A DNA stretch of 64,000 nt, from contig NZ_VIWX01000006.1 in assembly GCF_007829955.1 (NCBI RefSeq), positions 372,001 to 436,000 of the forward strand, in the 5' to 3' direction. The stretch comes from Saccharopolyspora dendranthemae (GTDB taxonomy: Bacteria > Actinomycetota > Actinomycetes > Mycobacteriales > Pseudonocardiaceae). A program made the translations under genes and the position numbers. Shown one piece after another: positions 9,301-19,921 of this stretch (the stretch's first letter is position 1; each line of letters begins with the position of its first letter). The notes beneath the pieces are model-generated. The model saw nothing but the letters and a program-made list of their open reading frames with translations, had not been told where the DNA came from and searched no databases.

Positions 9301-10134
9301 ATGGCGCGCAAAGCCAAGAAGCTTCCCACCGCGAAGCACGCGTTCGTCGAGTTGTCCCGCCGCGGCCCGCACGAGGTGCTGCACGGCGACCTGGCGCTGG
9401 TCGGCTTGCCCGGGATGGTCTGCACCCCGAGCAAGGGGACCGGCCTGCCCGCGATCGTGTTCGGACACGGCTGGCTCCAGCCACCGCGCCGCTACCTGGC
9501 TCTGATGAGGCATCTCGCGAGCTGGGGGATCGTCGTGGTCACGCCGTCGACCCACGGTGGCCCGCTGGCCTCCCACCGCCTCTACTCCGAGGACATGCGC
9601 ACGGCGCTGGACATCGCGGCCGGTGTCCGGCTCGGCGACGGCAAGATCAGCGTCGACGCGAACAAGCTCGGCGCGGCCGGTCACGCCATGGGCGGCGGCT
9701 GCGCGGTCCTGGCCGCGGCCGAGGACCCGCGCATCAAGGCGGTCGCGACCCTCGCCGCCGCCGAAACGCACCCGTCAGCGCTCGACGCGGCCCCGCAGGT
9801 GACGGCCCCGGCCCTGCACCTCGCCGCCGCCGAGGACCTGCTGGCACCCCCGGTGGCCAACGCCGAACCGATCTCGCGCGCCTGGGGCGGCCCGGTGCAG
9901 CTGCGCACGATCAAGAAGGCGACCCACCTCGGCTTCACCGAGGGAATCCACTGGTCCCAGCTGCTGCTGCACGGCAAGCCGGAGTACACCACCCAGCGGA
10001 TCACCAAGGGCCTGCTCACGGCGTTCTTCCTCCGCTCCCTCGCAGGCGACCGCCGAGGCGACCTCCTGCTCAACGAGAACATCAAGGGCAGCACCATCGA
10101 CCAGGTCAACACCCACGGCAAGCTCGCGGCGTAG
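9301..10134 (+). CDS. Hydrolase-fold protein lacking the nucleophile serine
   Basis: Alpha/beta-hydrolase-like protein of 277 aa, closest in layout to dienelactone hydrolase/PET-hydrolase-type folds. The oxyanion segment VFGHGWLQPP, the acid region AAAEDLLAPP and a late histidine (THLGF) are present. The elbow, however, reads GHAMGGG, with alanine at about residue 129 where the nucleophile serine is normally found. The protein may therefore be non-catalytic or bind rather than hydrolyse. A TTG at 9292 has better spacing from GAGGAGGGAG than the ATG at 9301, so the start may be three codons earlier. It occupies the glmS-adjacent divergent position of a similar-sized gene in mycobacteria (recollection, not checked). 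Confidence 0.75.
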   Translation: MARKAKKLPTAKHAFVELSRRGPHEVLHGDLALVGLPGMVCTPSKGTGLPAIVFGHGWLQPPRRYLALMRHLASWGIVVVTPSTHGGPLASHRLYSEDMRTALDIAAGVRLGDGKISVDANKLGAAGHAMGGGCAVLAAAEDPRIKAVATLAAAETHPSALDAAPQVTAPALHLAAAEDLLAPPVANAEPISRAWGGPVQLRTIKKATHLGFTEGIHWSQLLLHGKPEYTTQRITKGLLTAFFLRSLAGDRRGDLLLNENIKGSTIDQVNTHGKLAA

Positions 10135-10213
10135 ACCTGCCCGTTCCGGCTCCGCGAGGTCACCGGGCCGATCTCTCCCACAGCGGTGACCTGGTGCGCG
10201 ACAATCAATCACC

Positions 10214-10957
10214 ATGACTCCCCCGCAGCCCCCGTACGGCCAGCCCCAGCAGCCTGGCCAGCAGCCGGGATACCCGCCTCCGCAGGGCTATCCGCAGCAG
10301 CAGGGATACCCCCAACAGCCTGGCCATCCTCAGCCTCAGGCCGGATATCCACAGGGTTATCCACAGCAGCAGTTCCCACAGCAGGGCTATCCACAGCAGC
10401 CGCAGAGCGCCAACGCCGGACGCATCATCGGGATCCTCGCCGCTGCGATCTCGATCATCTCCGGCATCTACATCTTCTTCGACGGCATCGATTCTGCGCT
10501 GGTCGACATCCTGCTTTGCGGGACCGGCGGCCTTGCGCTGATCGTCGGCGGCGTTCTGCTGTCCCTTCGACTTTGGGTGTCGCCATTCGTCCTGCTCGGG
10601 GGCACGATCCTGCTGCTGGCGAACCTGGTGTGGCTCATCGTCTTCCTCTTCATGACCCTGGATCCGGAGCACGGAGACACGGTTCTCGAAGCGCTCACGC
10701 CCTTCGCAGGTTGGGCGACCTTCCTGCCTGGCGCGATCGTCTCCGGCCTCTCCTTGCTGCCGGTGGTCCGCAGCACCTTCAAGCCCAAGCCCGGTCGAGC
10801 CGCCGCGCAACAGGGCGGATACCTCCCACAGGGCTACCCACAGCAGCAAGGCTTTCCACAGCAGCCCGGGTACCCCCAGCAGCCGCAGCAACCGGGTTAC
10901 CCGCAGCAGCCCGGGTACCCGCCTCAGCAACCGCCTGGCGGTTACCCGCAGCAGTGA
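10214..10957 (+). CDS. Four-helix membrane protein with Pro/Gln/Tyr-rich ends
   Basis: Unrecognised protein of 247 aa. Residues 1-66 and 200-247 are low-complexity runs of GYPQQ units. The middle has four predicted membrane helices at about 70-90, 96-117, 122-147 and 165-186. The basic residues after the last helix (STFKPKPGR) suggest that both tails are cytoplasmic. Similar PQ-rich tails occur on the three tandem one-helix proteins at 14.7-15.6 kb, so this may be part of the same membrane-associated set (inference). It ends at a strong hairpin facing the next gene. Confidence 0.75.
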   Translation: MTPPQPPYGQPQQPGQQPGYPPPQGYPQQQGYPQQPGHPQPQAGYPQGYPQQQFPQQGYPQQPQSANAGRIIGILAAAISIISGIYIFFDGIDSALVDILLCGTGGLALIVGGVLLSLRLWVSPFVLLGGTILLLANLVWLIVFLFMTLDPEHGDTVLEALTPFAGWATFLPGAIVSGLSLLPVVRSTFKPKPGRAAAQQGGYLPQGYPQQQGFPQQPGYPQQPQQPGYPQQPGYPPQQPPGGYPQQ

Positions 10958-10962
10958 TGACT

Positions 10963-10991
10963 CGGGCCGTGATCCAGCGGATCACGGCCCG
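10963..10991. terminator. Perfect 13-bp hairpin between convergent genes
   Basis: CGGGCCGTGATCC pairs exactly with GGATCACGGCCCG across a 3-nt AGC loop. It lies between the stop codons of the PQ-rich membrane protein and the 200-aa coiled protein, so it can terminate both strands. Confidence 0.75.
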
Positions 10992-11000
10992 AAAGCGCGC

Positions 11001-11603
11001 TCAGCGCAACCAGCTCTGGTTCTCGTAGTCGTCGTCATCGTCGAAGGCGGCAGGTTTGCGCCGCGGGGCCGGCTTGGGCGGCGCCGGCGGTTTCGGAGGA
11101 GCGGCGGGCGGTGCCTGCTGCTCGTTCCGGCGCCCGAACCGGCCCGCCTGGACGTTCCACCCGTTGTCCGGCGGCGCAGGGGGTTGGGGGGCCTGTTGGC
11201 CGTAGTTCCCTTGCTGCGTCCCGGTATTAACCTGCTGCGGCGGGGTTTCCGCCGACTGCGCTGTTGTCGCAGCCGCTTCCTCCGCCTTGCTCTTCTGCGT
11301 CGCGTAGAGCTGCTGGGAGAAGCGCTCCACCTCGGGATCGGGATCGACGGTCTCCGGTTCCTCGCTGACGGAGATCTCCTGCACGCCCGACTTCTCGTCC
11401 GCGCGACGGAGGTTCTCGGCACGCTCGCGGATGCGCTCCACGAGCTTCTGGCCCTTCTCCGTGGTCTCCTGCGCGGACTTGTCAGCGGCCTTCGCCGAAT
11501 CGGCCCAGCTCTGCTCGACGGCGCGGACGCTCGCCGAGTTCTCCCGCGCCAGGCCCTCCATCGCGTTGCGGAAAGCCTTGGCGTTCTCACTGATAGCGGT
11601 CAC
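11001..11603 (-). CDS. ESX-associated helical protein with Pro-rich tail
   Basis: Unrecognised protein of 200 aa. Residues 1-75 are heptad-like, charged helix resembling an ESX small-helical domain, but without a W-x-G turn. Residues 110-180 are rich in Pro, Gln and Ala. The last residues are acidic, a run of five Asp, then YENQSWLR. It lies 28 bp downstream of the 879-aa ESX-like gene and is probably co-transcribed. The domain-plus-disordered-tail design resembles the other candidate ESX substrates in this window. Function unknown; secretion is inferred, and no Sec signal peptide is seen. Confidence 0.65.
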   Translation of the reverse strand: MTAISENAKAFRNAMEGLARENSASVRAVEQSWADSAKAADKSAQETTEKGQKLVERIRERAENLRRADEKSGVQEISVSEEPETVDPDPEVERFSQQLYATQKSKAEEAAATTAQSAETPPQQVNTGTQQGNYGQQAPQPPAPPDNGWNVQAGRFGRRNEQQAPPAAPPKPPAPPKPAPRRKPAAFDDDDDYENQSWLR

Positions 11604-11631
11604 CGCTGCACCCCTTCACCGGAACCCGGGC

Positions 11632-14270
<2,639 letters not shown>

Positions 14271-14271
<1 letters not shown>

Positions 14272-14582
14272 CAGTTACCCCCGGACTTTCCGACGGTGCT
14301 GGCGGCATCCGCGTCAGACCAGTCGTAGCCGGAGCCGGTCTGCTCCAGCTTTCCGGCGAAGTCGTCCATGCCGGCGGCGAGGCTTTCGACGCACTTGCCG
14401 ATCTTCTTCATGGCCTGGTCGTACGGCTGGAAGTTCTCGCCATGGGCCTTGCCGAAGTCGGCCTGCCCCATGCCCATGTCGGAGATGTTCTTGCTGTGCT
14501 GGTCGCGGACCGGATCCGCCGCCGCACGGATACTTCCACCTGCCGATGAGAACTCACCGGCGTTAGCCCCGAACCCGGTCAC
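14271..14582 (-). CDS. EspC-like small ESX-associated protein
   Basis: About 103 aa, helical, beginning TGFGANAGEFSSAG and resembling the excreted EspC-type family (DUF2580): an N-terminal helix with Phe-Gly, an Ala-rich second helix and a short polar tail. The GTG at 14582 is chosen because GGAGGGGGAAGG lies directly upstream; an ATG at 14630 would add 16 residues without a ribosome site. Its stop overlaps the ATG of the 879-aa gene. Small EspC/WXG proteins usually pair with a second helical partner, so these two may be exported as a complex (inference). Confidence 0.7.
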
Positions 14583-14737
14583 CCTTCCCCCTCCATCAGT
14601 GAAACCTGCCGTCGCTCTCGAAGCGCTCAAGCACAGGTTCCGACGTGAACCAAGACGATCTGGTTCCTCATCTTCGCAGGGTCAGGCGCCTTTGAGGTCG
14701 GAACGGCCCAGGTACTTGCATCCGCGAAGCCGAGCAT

Positions 14738-15010
14738 TCACTGCTGGGGAGGTTGCCCGTACCCCTGCTGCGGCGGGTGGGGCTGCTGTGCCTGCCCCCA
14801 TTGCTGCTGCGGTGGCTGAGGCGCCTGACCCCACTGCTGCTGGAGTTGACCCCAATGCTGTTGGGGCTGCTGCGGGTACTGCTGGGGGTGGCCGTAAGGC
14901 TGCTGGCCAGGCTTGTTCCGCTTCTTCGCCAGCACGATCACGAGGGTGATCGCCCCCGCGACGAGCAGCAGGAGAACGATTCCGATCAAGGGGCGCACGA
15001 TGGATCCCAT
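14738..15010 (-). CDS. One-helix membrane protein with PQQ/WGQ tail (copy 1 of 3)
   Basis: 90 aa from the ATG at 15010. The N-terminus holds one membrane helix (about residues 6-27), then AKKRN. The rest is a Pro/Gln tail with repeated QQWGQ units. The basic residues after the helix predict a cytoplasmic tail. It is the first of three adjacent paralogues on the minus strand and shares an identical 40-nt stretch with the next one. Function unknown; a scaffold or adaptor role beside the ESX-like genes is only a guess. Confidence 0.7.
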   Translation of the reverse strand: MGSIVRPLIGIVLLLLVAGAITLVIVLAKKRNKPGQQPYGHPQQYPQQPQQHWGQLQQQWGQAPQPPQQQWGQAQQPHPPQQGYGQPPQQ

Positions 15011-15165
15011 GGGTCCGCATCCTGCCAGGCCAGGAACCCCGCGTTTTTCCAATCAGCTCGTTCTTGTCACCGGGCTCGAAGTCATCGCTGCGGGTACTGC
15101 CCGTACCCCTGCTGAGGAGGGTGGGGCTGCTGCGGTGGCTGAGGCGCCTGACCCCACTGCTGCTG
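14803..15165. repeat. Pair of identical 40-nt direct repeats (14803-14842 and 15126-15165)
   Basis: The two copies are identical over 40 bases, including GGTGGCTGAGGCGCCTGACC, and sit in the tail-coding parts of neighbouring paralogues. They show recent duplication or gene conversion and could support deletion by recombination. Confidence 0.85.
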
Positions 15166-15330
15166 AGGCGGTGGCTGGGGGTGGCCCCATTGCTGTTGGG
15201 GCGCCTGCTGGCCCCACTGCTGCTGCCCCTGCGGGTAGGCATGCTGAACCGAACGCTTGCGGTGGACCAGGAACGCGATCAGAAATCCGATCCCGAAACC
15301 GATGGGCAGAAACAGGATGAGATCCCACAT
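15082..15330 (-). CDS. One-helix membrane protein with PQQ/WGQ tail (copy 2 of 3)
   Basis: 82 aa. The membrane helix starts almost at the N-terminus (WDLILFLPIGFGIGFLIAFL) and is followed by HRKR, then a tail with WGQQ, PPQQQ and a final GYGQYPQR. The positive charge after the helix suggests N-out, C-in topology. It is a paralogue of the genes on both sides and is closest to copy 1 at the DNA level in its tail. Unrecognised function. Confidence 0.7.
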   Translation of the reverse strand: MWDLILFLPIGFGIGFLIAFLVHRKRSVQHAYPQGQQQWGQQAPQQQWGHPQPPPQQQWGQAPQPPQQPHPPQQGYGQYPQR

Positions 15331-15375
15331 AGCTCTACTCCGTAGACGGCGACGATGGTGACGACTAGCGCGTCG

Positions 15376-15609
15376 TCACTGAGGCGGGCGCGGTTGCTGA
15401 CCGTAGCCGTGCTGCGGAGGAAACTGCTGCGGCGGCGTCTGCTGCCACGGTTGCTGAGGCGCCGCCTGCCACTGCTGAGGCTGGGCGAACTGCGGCTGCT
15501 GGGCGTAACCGTGCCCGGCCTGTTTGGGGCGGAAGACGAGAAAGCCGACCAGGAAACCCAGACCGCCGCCGATGAGGAGCCCCACCAACGGCCAAAAAAT
15601 CTGAAGCAC
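15376..15609 (-). CDS. One-helix membrane protein with PQQ tail (copy 3 of 3)
   Basis: 77 aa. A glycine-rich membrane helix (FWPLVGLLIGGGLGFLVGFL) is followed by RPK and a Gln/Pro/Ala tail ending HGYGQQPRPPQ. This is the most divergent of the three tandem copies and the first transcribed. The conserved design of GxGFL helix, basic patch and GYGQ ending supports common descent. Confidence 0.7.
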   Translation of the reverse strand: MLQIFWPLVGLLIGGGLGFLVGFLVFRPKQAGHGYAQQPQFAQPQQWQAAPQQPWQQTPPQQFPPQHGYGQQPRPPQ

Positions 15610-15676
15610 GCCAACCTCCGTCCAACCGTGATCGCCCCGCGAGCCTAACGAACGCGGGGCGTTGGTGGGACGGCGT

Positions 15677-15799
15677 TCACTGCACGAGCGTCTGCAGGCC
15701 CCATCCCTGCGCGAGGACGACCGCGAAGATGAGCGCGCCCAGGAGCATGCAGACGAGCGGGATGATCAAGACCGTGAACAGGTCGCCGAGGAGGCGCAT
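15677..15799 (-). CDS. 40-aa membrane micro-protein
   Basis: Reads MRLLGDLFTVLIIPLVC and continues through one hydrophobic helix (about residues 7-30) to LQTLVQ and TGA. It is tightly placed, ending 67 bp before the third PQ-tail gene starts and beginning 7 bp after the 54-aa micro-protein ends. Such a short frame could be chance. However, the hydrophobic composition, the operon-like spacing and a second membrane micro-protein upstream favour a real gene. Unknown function. Confidence 0.5.
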   Translation of the reverse strand: MRLLGDLFTVLIIPLVCMLLGALIFAVVLAQGWGLQTLVQ

Positions 15800-15806
15800 C
15801 GGTCGC

Positions 15807-15971
15807 TCACACCTTGTGCTGCTGCCGTCGGTTGACGTACCAAGAACGGCCCTCGTGAGCTGTGTTGACGGCCTTCAGGCCGACGATCATCAGCGCACCT
15901 AGAGCGATGATCCCGACAACGAGCCCGACAGCAACGAGCCCTACGGCTATGGCGACGACGATGGCACCCAT
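15807..15971 (-). CDS. 54-aa membrane micro-protein
   Basis: Begins MGAIVVAIAVGLVAVGLV and forms one long Val/Gly/Ala-rich membrane helix to about residue 32. A basic, soluble tail (AHEGRSWYVNRRQQHKV) follows, predicted cytoplasmic. It starts 52 bp after the glmM stop on the same strand, so it could be read through from glmM or open the micro-protein/PQ-tail group. Unrecognised. Confidence 0.5.
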   Translation of the reverse strand: MGAIVVAIAVGLVAVGLVVGIIALGALMIVGLKAVNTAHEGRSWYVNRRQQHKV

Positions 15972-16022
15972 GTGAGCAGGGTCTCACAGATTCGGGCCCC
16001 GTGGAGACTCACATCACAAAGA

Positions 16023-17357
16023 TCACCGAATTGCGGAAACGATTTTCGCCAGTTTTTCCGCGACGTCCTGAGCGTTCTGCTCGCTGGCCGCCTCGACCAT
16101 GACCCTGACCAGCTGTTCCGTGCCGGATTGGCGGAGCAGGACCCGGCCGGTCTCGCCCAGCTCGACCTCCGCCTCGGCCACGGCCGAGACGACCTCGGGA
16201 GCGACCACGGCGGCGGCCTTGTCCGCGACGCGGACGTTGATCAGCACCTGGGGGAGCCGGCGCATGACCTTGGCCAGCGAGGCCAGGTCGGTGCCGGTCG
16301 CCGAGATCCGGCCCATCAGGCGCAGCGCCGTCAGCAGGCCGTCACCGGTGGTGGCGTGACCCGGCAGCACGACGTGCCCGGACTGCTCACCGCCCAGCGA
16401 GTACCCACCGGAGCGCAGTTCCTCCAGCACGTAGCGGTCGCCGACGGCGGTGGTCCGCAAGGAGACGTTGTGCTCGCGCATCGCCAGGTGCAGGCCGAGA
16501 TTGCTCATGACCGTCGCGACCAGCGTGTTGTCCGCCAGCTCGCCGGATTCGCACATCGCGACCGCGAGGATCGCCATGATCTGGTCGCCGTCGATGACGT
16601 CACCGGCGGCGTCCACGGCGAGGCAGCGGTCGGCGTCACCGTCGTGCGCGATGCCCAGATCGGCGCCGTGCTCGATCACGGCGGCCTGCACCACGTCCAG
16701 GTGGGTGGAGCCGACGCCGTCGTTGATGTTGAGCCCGTCGGGGTCCGCGTTGATGGCGACGACCTCAGCGCCGGCCCGGCGGTAGGCGTCCGGGGCGGCT
16801 TCGGAGGCCGCGCCGTTGGCGCAGTCGACGACGACCTTGAGGCCGTCGAGCCGATGCGGGGCGGCGATGAGCAGGTGGTCGGTGTAGCGGCGCAGGGCGT
16901 CCGGGACGTCTCGGACTCGGCCGACGTGCACGCCCGTGGGGCGCTCGACATCCTCGGTGAGGCGAGCCTCGATCTCGTCCTCGATCGCGTCCGGGAGCTT
17001 GTTGCCGCCCGCGCTGAACAGCTTGATCCCGTTGTCGGGCATCGGGTTGTGCGAAGCGGAGATCATCACGCCGATGTCCGCGCCCAGCTCCTTGACCAGG
17101 TAGGCCACGGCAGGGGTGGGCAGGACGCCGATGCGCAGGACGTCCGCACCCGCGGAGGTCAGACCTGCGACGACCGCCGCTTCGAGCATCTCGCCGCTGG
17201 CCCGCGGATCGCGACCGACCAGCGCCACCCGGCGCCGGGAGTCGTCGCGGTCGTAGAGCACGCGAGCGGCGGCCGAGCTCACCGCCATCGCCAGCTCGGG
17301 CGTGAGATCGCCATTGGCCAATCCGCGCACACCGTCAGTGCCGAACAACCGAGCCAT
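16023..17357 (-). CDS. glmM: Phosphoglucosamine mutase
   Basis: Converts glucosamine-6-phosphate to glucosamine-1-phosphate on the way to UDP-GlcNAc. The 444-aa protein starts MARLFGTDGVRG. The active-site phosphoserine loop is ISASHNPMPDNG, the metal loop is HDGDADR, the sugar-binding GGEQSGH follows, and the C-terminal phosphate-binding RQSGTE is present. Four domains at normal length. An ATG at 17357 is used; the frame extends further but adds non-family residues. rpsI-rplM lie just upstream, as in mycobacteria (rpsI-mrsA/glmM). Confidence 0.96.
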   Translation of the reverse strand: MARLFGTDGVRGLANGDLTPELAMAVSSAAARVLYDRDDSRRRVALVGRDPRASGEMLEAAVVAGLTSAGADVLRIGVLPTPAVAYLVKELGADIGVMISASHNPMPDNGIKLFSAGGNKLPDAIEDEIEARLTEDVERPTGVHVGRVRDVPDALRRYTDHLLIAAPHRLDGLKVVVDCANGAASEAAPDAYRRAGAEVVAINADPDGLNINDGVGSTHLDVVQAAVIEHGADLGIAHDGDADRCLAVDAAGDVIDGDQIMAILAVAMCESGELADNTLVATVMSNLGLHLAMREHNVSLRTTAVGDRYVLEELRSGGYSLGGEQSGHVVLPGHATTGDGLLTALRLMGRISATGTDLASLAKVMRRLPQVLINVRVADKAAAVVAPEVVSAVAEAEVELGETGRVLLRQSGTEQLVRVMVEAASEQNAQDVAEKLAKIVSAIR

Positions 17358-17452
17358 CAGCAGCAAGTCCTCCTCGTGTCTGCGACCGGTCCTCGGACAA
17401 GCCTCGCACAACCGGTCATCCGGCACTCGACGCATCCCCCGAGCGCGGCAAC

Positions 17453-17522
17453 TCCCAGTTTTAGTCCAAACTGAGCATGATCAATGTCCGTTTTGCCTGC
17501 TCAGTTTGGACTAAAACTGGGA
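17453..17522. repeat. 70-bp palindromic repeat, copy 1 of 4
   Basis: Perfect 24-bp arms (left starts TCCCAGTTTTAGTCC, right ends GGACTAAAACTGGGA) around a 22-nt loop. It lies between the rpsI terminator and glmM. This is the only copy with perfect arms. By its loop sequence it is in the opposite orientation to copies 2 and 4. Confidence 0.95.
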
Positions 17523-17538
17523 CCGAGCCTGAAAAAAC

Positions 17539-17580
17539 TGCGGGAGCAGGTTCGCCCGAGTGGGCAAACCTGCTCCCGCA
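17539..17580 (-). terminator. Intrinsic terminator after rpsI
   Basis: A 14-bp perfect stem (TGCGGGAGCAGGTT with AACCTGCTCCCGCA) has a further inner GCCC/GGGC pair. On the minus strand it is followed by six T residues. It is the clearest classical terminator in the window. Confidence 0.9.
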
Positions 17581-17599
17581 GGTGATGCTGGGGTTCGCG

Positions 17600-18180
<581 letters not shown>

Positions 18181-18184
<4 letters not shown>

Positions 18185-18627
18185 TTCTCGACCTTCGCCT
18201 TAATCTCGAACGCCTGCGGGTTCTGGGCCTGGTGCGGGTGCTCCGGGCCGGCGTAGACCTTGAGCTTCTTGCCCATGGCCCGGCCGAGCTTGTTCTTCGG
18301 GAGCATGCCCTTGATCGCCTTTTCCAGCAGCCGCTCGGGGTGCGAGTCGAGCACCTGGCCGAAGGACTGCTTGCGCAGACCACCCGGGTACCCGGAGTGC
18401 CGGTAGTGGAACGCCTGGTCGCGCTTGTTACCGGTGAGGGCCACCTTCTCGGCGTTGATGATGACGACGAAGTCACCGGTGTCGACGTGCGGCGCGTAGG
18501 TCGGCTTGTGCTTGCCGCGCAGCAGCGTCGCGGCCTGAGTTGCCAACCGGCCGAGCACCACATCCTCGGCGTCGATCACATGCCAGGCGCGGGTCACCTC
18601 GCCGGGCTTCGGGCTGTACGTGCGCAC
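18181..18627 (-). CDS. rplM: 50S ribosomal protein L13
   Basis: 148 aa, normal length, beginning MRTYSPKPGEVTRAWHVIDA and containing GDFVVIINAEKV and HPERLLEKAIKGMLPKN, typical of L13. An early 23S rRNA-binding assembly protein. It forms a two-gene operon with rpsI by a 4-bp overlap. Its upstream side faces the two WXG100 genes of the ESX locus, the same border as Rv3443c/Rv3444c in tuberculosis. Confidence 0.97.
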
Positions 18628-18988
18628 GGGTCTACCTCGTCGTCGTTCGCGTCGGAATCGTCAGTGCGGAGCCCGTCTCGATCACGCCGGTCGGTCCGCA
18701 CGAGGTCTTCTCGTGGAACCGGCACGTCCGTCCAGTACCGCCGCCGGGACCGAGACCCGCTTTTGCGGGTCCGTTCCGCTGGCGCGAACTGCAGCCGCGC
18801 ACCGCACAACAAAGAATGAGGGTACTTGGTGGCTTCTGGCCCGGTCAAAACGGGTCCTCGGTTGCTAATTCGAGGTTCTGACCTGGCAGATAACCGGATC
18901 CAGCATAGCCAATGCTCGCCGGTCCCCGTCGGGGACCCCGGCAAAGGCGATCGGACCTCCGCAAATGGAGATCAACCGCCGGACACGC
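18628..18988. other. Intergenic region upstream of rplM
   Basis: About 360 bp without a gene. It must hold the rplM-rpsI promoter, on the minus strand, and a long 5' leader. I see no hexamer pair convincing enough to place the promoter and no known leader motif. Short frames here have no protein-like features. Confidence 0.5.
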
Positions 18989-19020
18989 CGATGGCCCCGG
19001 AGAAAACACCGGAGCCATCG
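18989..19020 (-). terminator. Hairpin after the WXG100 pair
   Basis: CGATGGCCCCGG pairs with CCGGAGCCATCG with one mismatch over an 8-nt loop (AGAAAACA). It lies 25 bp after the stop of the last ESX gene and should end that operon. Confidence 0.65.
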
Positions 19021-19045
19021 ACGTGGAAATCAGTGCGAGGTGAGC

Positions 19046-19336
19046 TCAGCCACCGAAGCGACCGGCGTTCTTCTTCTCGCCGGCCTGGAAGGACTCGTTG
19101 GCCGCACCCACGGCCATGCCCATCTTCGCGGCGGTCTCCTGCATCTTGGCCGCTTCCTGGTCCCAGCTCGCCTGAGCCTCCTGGTACGAAGCCACGGCCT
19201 CGCCCTCCCAGGTGGCGACGAGCTTCTGGATCTTGCCCTCCAGGTCGTCCAGCTCACCCTGGATCTTCTGGGCGGCCTGCTGCAGGTCGTCGGAAGCCTG
19301 CTGCAGCTCCGCGAAGTTGACGTTGATCTCGCTCAT
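19046..19336 (-). CDS. WXG100-family protein (EsxT position)
   Basis: 96 aa with the two-helix hairpin of ESX substrates: an N-terminal helix (INVNFAELQQASDDLQQAA), the W-x-G turn in VATWEGEA at about residue 43, and a second helix with Tyr and Trp. Exported through the type VII channel, usually as a heterodimer with the neighbouring gene's product. It lies next to rplM, where esxT (Rv3444c) lies in Mycobacterium tuberculosis; the equivalence is by position, not by a sequence test. Confidence 0.92.
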   Translation of the reverse strand: MSEINVNFAELQQASDDLQQAAQKIQGELDDLEGKIQKLVATWEGEAVASYQEAQASWDQEAAKMQETAAKMGMAVGAANESFQAGEKKNAGRFGG

Positions 19337-19401
19337 TACCTGTCCCCTCGAATGCGTCTAGCTCAAGAAATGTGGAATCTGCGACACGCGGTAAAACGAA
19401 A

Positions 19402-19713
19402 TCAGCCGTCGAGCATGCTGGTGATCTTGGAGATCTCCTGCGCCTGCTCCTCCTGGGTGGCCGCGTAGTCCTGACCCGAGGACTGCACGTTCTGGCCCAG
19501 CTCGTCCAGCTTCTGGATGATCGTCCTGCCGCTCTGCTCGTACTGCTCCATCAGCTTGCGGAAGACGTCGGCCGCGGCGCCCTTCCAGTTCTGGACCGGG
19601 CCTTCGAGCTGCCCCTGCAGCTGCTGCAGCGCCTGCTCGACGGCGTTGCGCGCCTCGTCGATGTCAACCGACGCCTGCTGGATCGCCTCGGTGTCCGCAC
19701 CAATTCCAGCCAT
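19402..19713 (-). CDS. WXG100-family protein (EsxU position)
   Basis: 103 aa from the ATG at 19713 (MAGIGADTEAIQQAS). Helix one is followed by the turn VQNWKGAAADVF, a W-x-G motif at about residue 42, then a long second helix to the end. It is the likely heterodimer partner of the WXG100 protein 65 bp downstream. A longer frame to 19812 adds 33 residues without helical character. The 208-bp gap upstream suggests a promoter of its own. Confidence 0.92.
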   Translation of the reverse strand: MAGIGADTEAIQQASVDIDEARNAVEQALQQLQGQLEGPVQNWKGAAADVFRKLMEQYEQSGRTIIQKLDELGQNVQSSGQDYAATQEEQAQEISKITSMLDG

Positions 19714-19921
19714 CTCTGGATGACCCCCTTCAAACTCGGTATCAAGCTCTGATGAACCTGCGACGCAGACATTGCCACGTTCGGTTCCCCGTTGTCCTGG
19801 ATTTCTGGTCAAGCCGTTGCTGTTGTAAACGCGAAATCCGGAACCTGCAGGTCACCGACGGTTTTGCGGTTGCGAAAACCTGAAACGTGGCTCCGCCGAA
19901 TGGAGTCCGTTCGCAAATGCA

